Positions 34,665 through 47,300 of a DNA stretch of 64,000 nt are shown in pieces; position 1 is the stretch's first letter; each line of letters begins with the position of its first letter. The translations under genes and the position numbers were made by a program. The stretch is from Luzula sylvatica (Eukaryota > Streptophyta > Magnoliopsida > Poales > Juncaceae). Location of the stretch: contig OX326956.1 in the NCBI GenBank assembly GCA_946800325.1, positions 51,631,052-51,695,051 on the forward strand, in the 5' to 3' direction. The notes beneath the pieces were generated by a model. The model ran no database searches and had not been told where the DNA came from. It saw nothing but the letters and a program-made list of their open reading frames with translations.

Positions 34665-34976
34665 ATGGCGATACAAGGGTTTTATGTTGTTTTTGTTGGG
34701 AAAAAACCCGGGATATATGAGAATTGGGCGTTGTGCAATGATCAAGTTTGTGGTTTCTCGCGATGCTCGTATAAGAAATATCCTTCGAAGAAAGAAGCCG
34801 AGATTGCTTGGTTCGAGTACTTGAATAGGAACTTTCGACCCAAAGAGGAAATGCACGATACAAAACTTGCCGTAAAAGGAGACGAGGTGAATAAAGGTAA
34901 AATGTTTGTTATGTTCGTTATGTTTGTGTTAGCTTGTGTGATTGTTTATGTAATCATGAAGATTGTCAAAGTTTAA
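34665..34976 (+). CDS. MULE accessory protein: RNase H1 N-terminal-type domain plus membrane segment
   Basis: A 103-aa open frame. Residues about 4-50 (GFYVVFVGKKPGIYENW, then QVCGF, SYKKYPSKKEAEIAW) match the RNA:DNA-hybrid-binding N-terminal domain of RNase H1, called viroplasmin-like (Cauli_VI) in Pfam. The aromatic, Gly-Lys-x-Pro-Gly and Trp positions are kept. No catalytic RNase H domain follows. Residues about 78-98 are a strongly hydrophobic helix ending IMKIVKV, a likely tail anchor. The gene lies on the strand opposite the transposase, tail-to-tail with it, as second genes do in MuDR-like elements. The role is unknown; a nucleic-acid-binding helper at a membrane is an inference. The preceding acceptor suggests a spliced leader. 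Confidence 0.75.
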   Translation: MAIQGFYVVFVGKKPGIYENWALCNDQVCGFSRCSYKKYPSKKEAEIAWFEYLNRNFRPKEEMHDTKLAVKGDEVNKGKMFVMFVMFVLACVIVYVIMKIVKV

Positions 34977-35594
34977 GGTTAAGGTTATGTGTTCGTTAAG
35001 GTTATGTGTTTGTTATGTTCGTTAAGTTTAAGGTTATGTGTTCGTTAAGTTTAAGGTTATGTGTTCGTTATGTTTGTGATTGTTTATGTAATCGTGATTG
35101 TTTATGTAATTGTGATTGTTTATGAAACTATGTTTGTGTTTATGAAACTATATTTGTGATTGGTTATGTTTGTGTTTATGAAACTATCTTATGAAAATTC
35201 TAGCAGTGAGATTAATTTGGGCCGAAAGGTTATGACCAAAATTCTCACGAAATTCTCATGAACAAAAAATTCTCACAGCAACTAATTCTCACAGGAACAA
35301 AAAAGGTTATGACCAAAAAATTCTCACAGGAACTATTTTATGACCAAAAAATTCTCATGAAACTATATTATGACCACACAAAAAAAAAACATCACAATTC
35401 ACATAAACATAAACATAAATAATTCTCATAAACAATTCTCACAATAATTCTCACGAGTTCACATGAACATAAACATAAATAATTCTCACGAGTTCACATA
35501 AGCATAAACATCACATAAAATAAACATCACAAAATAAACATCACAAGTTCACATAAACATCACAAAAAACCTCACGAGTTCATTGCACTACAAA
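34977..35594. repeat. Short-word repeats between the two MULE genes
   Basis: Near-tandem GTTATGTGTTCGTTAAG words (34977-35200) pass into AATTCTCACAGGAAC and ACATAAACATAAAT words (35210-35560). It is non-coding and contains the two convergent 3' ends. Confidence 0.7.
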
Positions 35595-38027
35595 CTAAAT
35601 TTGGGATTGATTTGAAGATTGTCCCGAGGAAGTGCTTCTCGATTTTGGGGGCGCCTACATTGTGAAATACAAAATTTAATTACATGTGAAATACAAAAAT
35701 TGGACATTTATTATTTAATTACCTTCGGACAAGTGGCTCGATTATGACCCGATTTATGACATATTGAACACCTTATTATTCCACCGGTCTTCGTCATTTT
35801 AGTGTTATTCGATGGTTTGGGCACTACGCCTCCTTCTCTACGAGCGTGTTTTTTAGGTCGTCCGGGCATGTTTCTTTTCAACGGAGGTTTCGGAGGATCA
35901 AGGTTTGTTTTGGGCCAACCTTGCATTCCCACAACGGGTGCCATTACATTGGAATACGTTTTTCGATGCATCTCCTTGTGGAAACAATCCGCCACATAAT
36001 TTCTCGGGTCATCTCCTTTATTAAAAATTGCACAAACGGCATGTGAACACGGAATGCCCGAAAGATTCCAAAATTTACAAGAACACTTGCGATTACCCAA
36101 ATCTACCACGTGCGTATGTTCTTTAATTTCCCCTTTCACGTTCTTCGATTTTTCGGTTACCTCGTAACCATCTCGACCATTCCAAATCAAGTGACAATCC
36201 CTATTTCGGTTTATATTTACGTTCAATTTTTCACAAATTTTAGGACAAATTTCACTTGGGTACTTGTCGGTCTCCATTGCTTCATTCGCTATTCTAACCA
36301 TAACCATGCGTCTCATCTCTTCTAACATCGTTATAATTGGTTTTTGCCTACAATCCAATATCCAATTGTTGAAGACTTCCGACATATTATTGTCCACATT
36401 GTCGCACTTGCAACAATCCTTGAAAAAAGCCCGGCACCAATGTTTCGGGTCGATTCGGGTAAGGTCATTAGTTGCTTCCACCGATTCGTCACGTAGAAAC
36501 TCTAAATTTTCCAAGTATTGAGGTACCGAATACGACCAAGCACACAACCAAAATAATTTCTTCAATTTTTCACCTTTATGTTTCTTGCTCCAATTGGCAT
36601 AAATATGCCTCGCGCACATCCTATGTTCGGCATCGGGTAGGCTATTTTGGATTGCTACTTGTAGTCCCTAAATAAAAAATTATTGAAGTTAATACAACAT
36701 ATACCAATTGACTAATTTTTGACATGAGTAACTTTTTTGACCATCAAAAAAAAATTTCAACATGTCCATCAGTAACTTTTTTGACTAATGGTTGATGTAA
36801 ATTTTTGAAGTAATTTGTGAAGTAAATTTTCTAATAAATTATTGTTAATAAATTTGAAGTTAATTTTTTTAAGGGAATGAACGTACCTTTTGTTGATCAC
36901 TCATTAAAACCCATTCATGACCCGACCTCATATCCAAGTCTTCCGCCAACAATCGTATAAACCAATCCCAATTTTCTTTATTTTCTACTTCTACAATCGC
37001 CCAAGCAATAGGGTACATTTGATTGTTAGCATCTCTACCAATTGCCGAGAGTATCTCGAACTTAATTGGGCCCTTGGAGAAACATCCATCTAACCCGATT
37101 ATTTTTCTACAACCGCTTAAAAATCCTTTTTTGCAAGCACCAAAACAAATATACATTCTTTGAAAACGCGACGCTTCTATTATTTCGTTTCGCCTACAAT
37201 TTACCTTTATTGTATTATCTTTATCCGAATCAAGCAATGCTTGTGCATAATCCCAAATCTTCGCATATTCTTCGGTGTAATTTCCTAAATATTTTTTCAT
37301 TACTTTCAATTTTGTCTTCTTACATTGTCTCACCGAAACATTAACCCCCATCTCTTGTCTAATAACCGTTTGCATTTGTGTTGATTTCCAACCCGGATGC
37401 GATCTAATTCGTTCTTCGTATTTGCGAGCGAGAAATGTTGACGTTATCATTTTACACTTGAAAGAAGGAGTACAAGTGTGTTCGGGGTTAAATGTTTTTA
37501 TCACAAATTCTTGGGTTTTGTTATCTATCGAAGCGTAAATTATCCAAGGACAATTACGAAACATACATTGACCTCTTACTTTGTGCTTCTCATTTTTAAC
37601 TAGCTTAATTTCTTTCACATTATCTATCGCATACTTTCTAACGGCCGCCCGAAATTCCGAAGCACCGGCAAATCTCATTCCAAGATGAAACTCGGGTAAA
37701 GTTGCGTTTGTAATTTCGGTTTCCAATTTGTCGCAATCCAATTCATCCCCACTTTCATCACTACTTGAATCATTCGAATAAGAAAATTCGTCCTCTTCAT
37801 TCAATTCATCCCAATCGAGTCGCATATCGAGAGGCGGTTCCGTTTCAACAATCCAATTGTCTCCACCAAAATACGATGCCTCATTATCTATAAAAGAATT
37901 GAACAAACAAAAATTAATTCGATCGGATCAATTGAAATTTACCAAGTACTAATTGGATCAATTGAAATTAATTTAATCAATTTAACTCACCCGACGAATT
38001 ACTGGAATTTAGAGTTTCGGCGTTCAT
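35595..38027 (-). CDS. MULE transposase (MURA-type)
   Basis: Four exons on the minus strand (37991-38027, 36887-37887, 35723-36667, 35595-35654) join in phase for 680 aa. In order: an acidic N-terminus; a MuDR DNA-binding region (about residues 90-160, FRAAVRKYAIDN to HTC); a DDE core with first Asp in GLDGCFSKG, second in LMSDQQKG, the family C/H motif EHRMCARHIYANW and a candidate Glu in NMSEVFNNW; a SWIM zinc finger (CSCKFWNLSGIPCSHAVCAIF); and a CCHC knuckle (CSICHKSGHNRATC). No stop or frameshift is seen. The first and last short exons are inferred from splice signals. It would bind the terminal repeats and move the element. Confidence 0.9.
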
Positions 38028-38270
38028 CTTAGCCAGGGTTTCGACGAATTACAAAAATTAATCCAGATCTGGTACCAGGGAGAGAGAGCGGGCGCAGGGA
38101 GAGAGAGAGAGAGAGAGCGGGCGCAGAGAGAGAGCGGGCGAGTACAAGCTTCAGGCGGAGAGATCGGCGTGACTCTCGTGCGTGAGTAGAAGCAAGTCAC
38201 AGAGAGAGAGTTAGCGTGAGTAGAAGCTTGAGTCAAAGAAGAGAGAGAGAGTTTGCTGAGCTTAAGTATT

Positions 38271-38528
38271 AAATAAACCATTTAATGTTGGATCGGGTTT
38301 GAAAATAAATCATTTATCGGATCCGTTTAATAAGTTATTTGCCACCTCAGCAAAATGCCACCTCAAATTGCCACCTCATCGTTTTAACTCATAAAAATTC
38401 ACTAATTACGCTGAGGGGGTAGGATGTACGAAATTTAAAAGTTTGGGGGGTAAAAAGGGTCTGTTTTTAGTTGGGGGGGCAAATTGACCGTTTGGGAAAA
38501 GTTCGGGGGGCAAAAAGGGACTTTTCTC
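38271..38528. repeat. MULE right terminal inverted repeat
   Basis: Inverted partner of 33560-33817. Its inner side borders GA-rich sequence that forms the transposase leader (38028-38270). Confidence 0.9.
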
Positions 38529-39225
38529 AATTAATAAATGTTCATGAAATTTGCCTATCATGGATATAGATATTATAATTAATATGGATCCATGAAATTG
38601 GTTCATAATTATAAATTCACACAAAATAAATAAAATATAACAAGTTATAATTCAAACAAAATTAAAATTTCAAAACAAATAAAAGAAAACCGTGAATAAT
38701 ACACATAAAATCGAAATATATATTTAAAATGTCATCCATTAACATAAAAAAATATTAATTTTTTTAAAAAAAAACACAATTGTAAATTATATCATAAAAA
38801 ATTAACAATTGAGTAATAGTTTCATACGAAAATTATATATAGAGCCTCAATAACATAAAAATAACATCCTTGATGAGGCGGCAAGAGAGAATTAAATATG
38901 TTGATTAGTATTAATGATTGTCTCATTTAACGATATAATTGACCGTTTAATTGATTTGACACGTCAATTAACATTTACTAATATTAACATATTATAAATT
39001 ATTAATGTGTTAATTAAATGTGTCAATTAACATTTAATTGAGTCAATTAGAAATGCTAATCAATTCATTTTGTCACCTCATCAAGGATATTGTGACGATT
39101 TTGGGGGTCAATTATATTTTTTTTCCCTACATGAATATAACTTGGATTGCAATAGAAACAAAACTATTGAACAAAACAAAACAAAATAAAACAAAAATTT
39201 GCTTACACGTGTCAGCATAGTGTGA

Positions 39226-40496
39226 GATGTTCAAAAATATAAATATAGAAAGATATGTGCATATCTGAAATACATATATTTCATTGTATTGTCTTATTAA
39301 TGTATTCGATGATTTATGTGAGTTGTTTGATTAGTTGTATTTTGGAATCATGTATATAAAATTTGTTGTTTGATTCTTGGTGCAAAATTTATGATTTTAT
39401 ATTTACATTATAATGTTTTATATTATAATATACCATATTATATTATATTATATTATATTATATTATATTATAATATGTTATATTATATGATATTATATTG
39501 TTTTATATTATATTATATTAAATTACATTACATTATATGATAGTATGTAATATAATATAATATAATAATATAATCATTACTTATGCATATAATTTGGAGA
39601 AATGATTTTATAATGAAATGCATGATTATATTATCTTCGTGTAATTTGGAGAAATAATTTTATGGAGAAGTGACCTGCTAACGCCCCCTCTTCCTCGATC
39701 CATCTCGAGTAAGCCTAAATAAGTGTTTGACAACAAATTCGTAGATGTGATATTAATACATTTTGACTCAAAATCGACCAAAAATCATCAGTGGTTTAAT
39801 CTAAAAACACTACATATACCAAATTTTCAGAATATTAGGAACAATCTGATGTATTTAGTTTTTTATTAAGATCTATTACTGAAGTAATTATACATTAAAT
39901 ACAAAATTGTTTATAGAAGGGGTTTTCACTAATTAATGGAAAATACATGCTGTGATTATCATCTCACAATGAGTTGGCATCTGAACTCAACCACCACTAT
40001 TAGTCTATTATGAGAAAAACGAAATCTTGTAACAACCGCATGGAATATCTCTCTTAGCACTAAGATTTGTTGAGATAATTAATGAGTGGTTTTAATTTAC
40101 AAGGCTCGTGATAAAGAAAATGGTTAGTTCTTAGTGGAAAATAATTACAACATGTGTTAGAAAAATAGGGAAGTCACTTTGAAATATGATAAGAACACGA
40201 GTAGAAAAAATAATTACAGTGATGTAATTATAACGTTTATCAAATTTGCTTTTTATGGATTTTTAAAAAAAAAATCTTATATCTATTATTTGACCATATA
40301 TAGTCATAAATTTAGGTTATATGGTATATCAGTTTGTGCATATTTTCACTTTTCAGTCATGGTTTTTCCACCATTATGGAAAGATGTATATATGATGACA
40401 AAAATCCTTCATCCTCGAGATAACATGATTATTATTGTTATTGCCCTTCAATTGTTGCCTTTTCCTTTAGCCTCAAGAGTCAAGATCATAGTTAGT
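39226..40496. other. AT-rich spacer with TATTA repeats
   Basis: Positions 39400-39560 are imperfect ATATTATATT repeats. The rest is AT-rich without a recognised gene; a 108-codon open frame (40179-40505) has no recognisable content and runs into the next element. Confidence 0.5.
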
Positions 40497-41030
40497 CATT
40501 CATGATACGTGGATAATACGATACATAATACGCTCGTGTATAATTCGGATCAAATATTTTTCAAGTCGGTCAAATATTCGATGAAATAAAACGTAATGCG
40601 TTAATATTTCGTCAATTCGGCTATTCGGCTATAATTACGTTTATTTTACATAATACAGATACAATAATTCGGTATATAAAAATATATAAATATACACTTT
40701 TTTATCCGTAAATAACTCAAAATTATAATTATTTTATTAAATAATATTTATTTTAGTTTAAAATCATAAACTTATATATTATTATTGATATTTTGATTGT
40801 CTTGATCATTTTTGGAATATTTTTTTTTTATTTACTTAAATTTTTTTAATTTTTTTCTTCTAAAAAATGTATTATACGGCAATACATATATTATTCGTGA
40901 TTTTTTTAAAAAATAATAAAATACGCGAATTATTAATCAGGTTGAGTACGGGAACGTCAATACGTATATTATTCATAATACATAATTATTCGTAAATTAT
41001 ATGCGTATTATTCGCGAGCTGAACAACTAT
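40497..41030 (-). mobile_element. About 530-bp non-autonomous element, inverted relative
   Basis: Read on the minus strand it matches 15834-16372 over its length (shared CCCGTACTCAACCTGATTAA-type, GACCGACTTGAAAAA and GAATAATATACGTATTGACG words). The 9-mer CAAGATCAT flanks it on both sides (near 40482-40490 and 41034-41042), so it has its own insertion event. Confidence 0.65.
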
Positions 41031-41274
41031 GGCCAAGATCATGTCAATCAATTCATAACTTATTTTTTAGCATACCATCTTTAACTAACACATGAATTTC
41101 AAAATTAATACATGCATTAATAAATTAACATAATATTCACATTATTTTGTAATATATATTAAATTTAAAACAATGTTATAAACTAAAAATGACACAACAT
41201 GTGTTGTAGGCTGTAGCTTACCAAAATTTCATGGGGCTATCATTTTCTCTGAAAAATTCGAATTATTTTTTTCT

Positions 41275-41570
41275 TCCCCAAATTTACCCACGAACCGCGA
41301 CTATCATAATCATGACTAAATTAATATTCGCGGCTAAATTTTTCCTATCATAATCACGGCTAAAATTTACCTATCATAATCACGGCTAAATAACGCACAC
41401 GAAACCGTGGCTAATACCAATCATAACATGACTAAATTAATACTCGCCGTTAAATTTTACCTATCATAACCACGGCTAAATTAACATACACGAAACCGTG
41501 GCTAATACCTATCATAACCATAGTTAAATCAATACCCACGAAACCGTTGCTAATACTTAAAAAAAAAATT
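41275..41570. repeat. Tandem CACGGCTAA / ACCGTGGCTAA repeats
   Basis: An irregular array with a period of about 90 bp, built from CTATCATAACCACGGCTAA and CACGAAACCGTGGCTAAT. Such subterminal motif clusters occur in DNA transposons, but no ends were found. Confidence 0.6.
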
Positions 41571-41754
41571 AGTAGACACGGATCCTTGACTAACACATAT
41601 ATCTCTTGTAACAGTATTAGTATATATATTTACAAATGATACAATTTTGTTTAAATGAACTTTATCTGTATGAAACGAAGGTACCGAGAGACCGTTCAGA
41701 AATGTTGAGACATCAGTCTATTTTTGATATATAATAGAACGGAAATTATACTCT

Positions 41755-41990
41755 GCCATCAGATTGCAACACAAAACCACTAATTCTTAATTAACTTATT
41801 TAATTAACGCCTTAATTAACAATAAATATTGAACTATTAATTTTTAAATATTAATTATCATTTGTTAATCCGAATAAATGTTAATTAATGCGCCAATCAA
41901 TTCATATGTGTTAATACATAAGTTAATTAACTGAATTAATTAGAAATTAGTACTTTTTGTTGCAATTTGGTGACCCCTCTCATAATATTA
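41755..41990. mobile_element. Possible AT-rich MITE
   Basis: The ends are imperfect inverted repeats (CAGATTGCAACACAAAACCA against GGTCACCAAATTGCAACAAA). The interior is rich in TTAATTAA. Similar in design to 54015-54270. Confidence 0.35.
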
Positions 41991-43762
<1,772 letters not shown>

Positions 43763-44856
43763 TGAAGGAAATACAGTTTTGGATCATCGCTAAAATGGTA
43801 CGTAGGACAAACGAACGTACGCATTCGTGGGCAAACGAAACAGATTAGTAAAACTGGTATAACTTTCAGTAGGAAACTCCGATTTGAATGGTTCAAATTG
43901 GGTTCGTTAGATAATGAGATTATCTAGAACTTTCATGTTGTAATATATTTCATTTGAGCGAAGTATCAGTATCGTTCGAATAAAATACCGAAAGGGTGCG
44001 ACAGTTTGACATACAGTCAGTAAAACGGCCGTAACTTTCGGGTCCGAACTCCAATTGGGATGGGCCAAATTGGGTTGGAAAGATAATTAGATTATCTACA
44101 ACTTTCGTAAATGTTCAAAGTCGGTTGGAACGATTTAATATTTTCGTTCTGACAGATTACTGAAAGGGTGTATGCAGTTTTCTGTTTGAAAAGGTGTATA
44201 GAAGATATACATACCTTTTGGCCCATCCTTATCCTATGGAGTATATATAGGATGTTTCTCTCTCTCTTATCAGTCCAACCAGTTGAATAATTAGATTAGT
44301 TCAACCAGAAAATTAATGGAGTTAATTTAGAATTAATCCAGAAATTAAGAGACTCTAATCACTTGATGAAAGAGTGCGAAGAGATTGAGAGAGAAGGAGA
44401 AAAGAATTTTCTCCGTCTAGAGAATCGAAACGCAATCATGCAAGTTCGCCGGTGCATCGTCTAGGCAGGTGCATCCGCGACCGAGGTGCTGCGACTCACG
44501 GTGGATACGGGTAGAGGAGCGACACATGTGGCTCTTCGTTGTGATCAAACCGGAGAAGTAATCGAGTAACGGGCTGTGGAATCATGCGGGCATGGAACAC
44601 ACGAAGACAACCCGAGGCGTGTCGAAACGGTGGGAGACGTGCGGTATGGGACGTACGGGCTAGTCACCAACGTGACACCGAAGGAAATAGAAGGCGGCGA
44701 TCAACCCTTCGTGTGCCATCAATTTGGCACTGGTATGAATCTGTCCTTCTATTCGCATCGTACCCTCGAAGTCGTGGCGTGATCTCGGGAATCGGGGAAT
44801 CGAACCGGGCCTACATATCCGCTGCGCGGGCCCGGGGTCGAGGATATTCCCCAACA
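43763..44856 (+). repeat. Copia 5' LTR
   Basis: Runs from TGAAGG to CCCCAACA. It contains two units of a roughly 170-bp repeat, each with an AGATAAT-N3-ATTATCT palindrome (43909, 44081), and a TATATATAG box (44242-44250). I count about eight mismatches to the 3' LTR and no indels. Confidence 0.93.
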
Positions 44857-44857
44857 G

Positions 44858-44869
44858 TGGTATCAGAGC
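44858..44869 (+). promoter_or_regulatory. Primer-binding site (initiator tRNA-Met)
   Basis: TGGTATCAGAGC one base after the LTR is the standard plant copia/gypsy site pairing with the 3' end of initiator tRNA-Met. Confidence 0.9.
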
Positions 44870-47300
44870 GATCGTCATCGATTCGAGGGTCGAATCATAG
44901 TCGTATATTAGATATACGCACGGGTTATCAAAGTTCGTACCCGTTTGCATGATGTTACATATAGAGAAAGTCAAATTCCGTTAAAATCACAAGTGAAATT
45001 CGCTAGAGATCGATCAAAAGTTGATTGAGAGTATCTAGGAATGATCGTGAAAAAGTTCCATGATTTATCGTCTTGGAAACGAGCGAAAACGGACGAAACG
45101 GCAAAATCTGCAGAAAGTTAGAATACGAAACAGTGAGTAAAACTAAGATAAGTTTCAGTGAAAAACTCCAAATTGATTGGATCAAATTGGCGTAGTTAGA
45201 TAATGAGATTATCTATGACTTTGATACATAAAGTTTTTCCATTTGAACGAATTATCAGTGTCGTTGTTATGGAATACTGAAAGGGTTTGACTGTTTGACA
45301 TACAGAGACTAAAACGTCCGTATATGTCGCATCGAAACTCCAATTGAGTCCAATCCAATTGGGTTAATTAGATAATAAGATTATCTAGAACTTTCGTTCA
45401 CGTTCAAAGGCGGTTGGAACAATTTAATATTTTTGTTTCAACAGAATACTGAAAAGGTGTCTGTAGTTTTCTGGTTGAAAAGGTGTATATTGGATATACT
45501 TACCTTTTCGTTTGTTCGTATTTTACTAAAACTGGTATAACTTTCAGTAGAAAATTCCGATTTGAATGGTTCAAATTGTTTTAGTTAGATAATTAGATTA
45601 TCTAGAACTTTCATGTTGTAATATATTTTATTTGAGCGAAGTATTAGTGTCGTTCTAATGAAATAACGAAAGGGTGCAGAAAAACAGTTTTTCTGCCGCC
45701 CCGGGGGCAGTTTTTGGCGCCCCGGACGCGTCCCGGGCGAGGTTTTCTCGCGCCCCACGGCCCTTGCGTTACAACGGATAGGGAAGTCCGTTATAACGGA
45801 CCCTTCTCTGGATGCTGTTTTTGTTTTCGCGATAACTTTGGCTACGAAGCTCGGAATTTTGAGTTATTTATATCGATTTGATCGGCATCAAACATTCTAT
45901 CATATTAGATAATTAATTATTTAGAATAATTAATCTCCCTAAATAAATCATATGCATTTACAAATCTTGTGATAGTGATATAATATGATTATATCACGAA
46001 TTTAGAAACATGCAATGGCATGATCCCTCATAATATTTAAGTCATGGAAATGTCTTCCATATTCACAACCACTATGATCGGTACTACGTCTCACATGGGT
46101 TAAGGCCAAAGCCGACATGGGTTATTGTAGTCATCGACGGGGTGGCAAGCGTTAAATAGGGACTGATAAGGGTTAAGGCCAAAGCCGACTTATTAGTAGT
46201 TTATTTGAACGATACGATGAGTATGGTTGTGACTTAACCGTTCAAGCCAGTAAGGGTTGAGGCCAAAGCCGACTTGATTGGAAGTTCGGGGCATAGATAG
46301 GATGCACACACGGAACTGGGATTGTATAGGATACGATCCATCACCGAAATCCTATAAAGGTTCGAGAGTCGCATTGGATGCGATTGGATATAATCCTACC
46401 TAAATAGCGAGATCCCACTCGTCTGCCAAAACAACTTGTGGGAGGATCGTAAAATATAGGTCTTGAGTGTTATGGACTTGGAGTCCCGTATCGGTATGAG
46501 GGTTATCGATTCGATAAAAATAACACATTCATATATTCATCATATAAGCATATAGATTAAGTACGCACGGTTAGGAGTTAATCTTCATCATCCGTTTAGA
46601 ATTATGTTTTCAAGCAACACCAAATATATCGATGAGATCGATATGATAGATGGCTTTTGGGCCGGAATTACCGTTATTAACCTTGATAGTCAAAGAATAG
46701 TTCTTAGACTTAAAGGAACGTGTTGGACACGGAAATGGTAGATTCGGGGCTCAATGCTATGGCTTTAGAGAAAGCCGGGTTCGATAAACTTTAAGAAGGA
46801 ATCGAACGATATTACGTGCCTTGTGGTGGCATGTATAGACGCAAATTTCTCAAAATTGTTTTGAGAATTCGGGTGTATATGAAAGTAAAACACAACGCTC
46901 ATGAAATAGTTTCAAGAGCTAGAGCGCGTTGAATGGTTCGATGCTGCTCAAAGAGTAGGTTAATTTTGAGACGCCTTATGGGTCTTTGATTAACACTCGT
47001 GTGTTGATGGTACGAGATTTTATCTTCGTAATCGAATATCATATGCATTCGATAGATAAGTCGATCCCGAAATTGCATATGATGCGATTTAAATTTGAAT
47101 TGGAGATGCTCAGAGTATCCGAGGAATCCAATGCATATAGATGCGTGGATGTCCTTGTAATTCAAAAACGGGATCGAAAGAAATATATGTCTAAGGGTAT
47201 TTTGGGAAAATGTTTTCCTAACAGAAAGTTCGGACAAGGAGTTGTCCAAACTAATGACTCAAAAATGGTGAAATCCGAGGAGGATTAAACCTAGTAGTTG
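44870..47300 (+). other. Copia leader and decayed gag region
   Basis: The first 850 bp repeat LTR-like units three times (palindromes at 45198, 45370, 45587). A GC-rich block follows at 45690-45780. Then come three copies of GGTTAAGGCCAAAGCCGAC (between 46095 and 46280). The rest is presumably gag and protease, but no frame is long enough to assign. Confidence 0.5.

Larger units (their letters stand above)
33560..38528. mobile_element. MuDR-type MULE, complete-looking, 4,969 bp
   Basis: The exact 9-mer AATTAATAA flanks it (33551-33559, 38529-38537). Terminal inverted repeats of 258 bp (33560-33817 and 38271-38528) start GAGAAAAGTCCCTTTTTGCC and are nearly identical. Inside are a four-exon transposase on the minus strand and a small second gene on the plus strand, each read inward from its own terminal repeat. 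Open frames, matching ends and the intact target duplication suggest a recent and possibly autonomous copy. Confidence 0.92.
33395..39225 (-). mobile_element. Helitron (family A), split by the MULE
   Basis: The minus-strand 3' part (33395-33550) and 5' part (38538-39225) together match the Helitron at 17432-18474 with substantial divergence. Shared words include CATATCATGATTATGTAATTG and CAATATCCTTGATGA. The 3' tip keeps CTAA before T but its hairpin is worn. The MULE at 33560-38528 sits in the middle. Confidence 0.7.

Noticed and set aside
44584..44952. 122-codon frame in the copia LTR (repeated at 52066-52362)
   Set aside because: It lies in the LTR on both sides of the element with overlapping alternatives; LTRs are normally non-coding.
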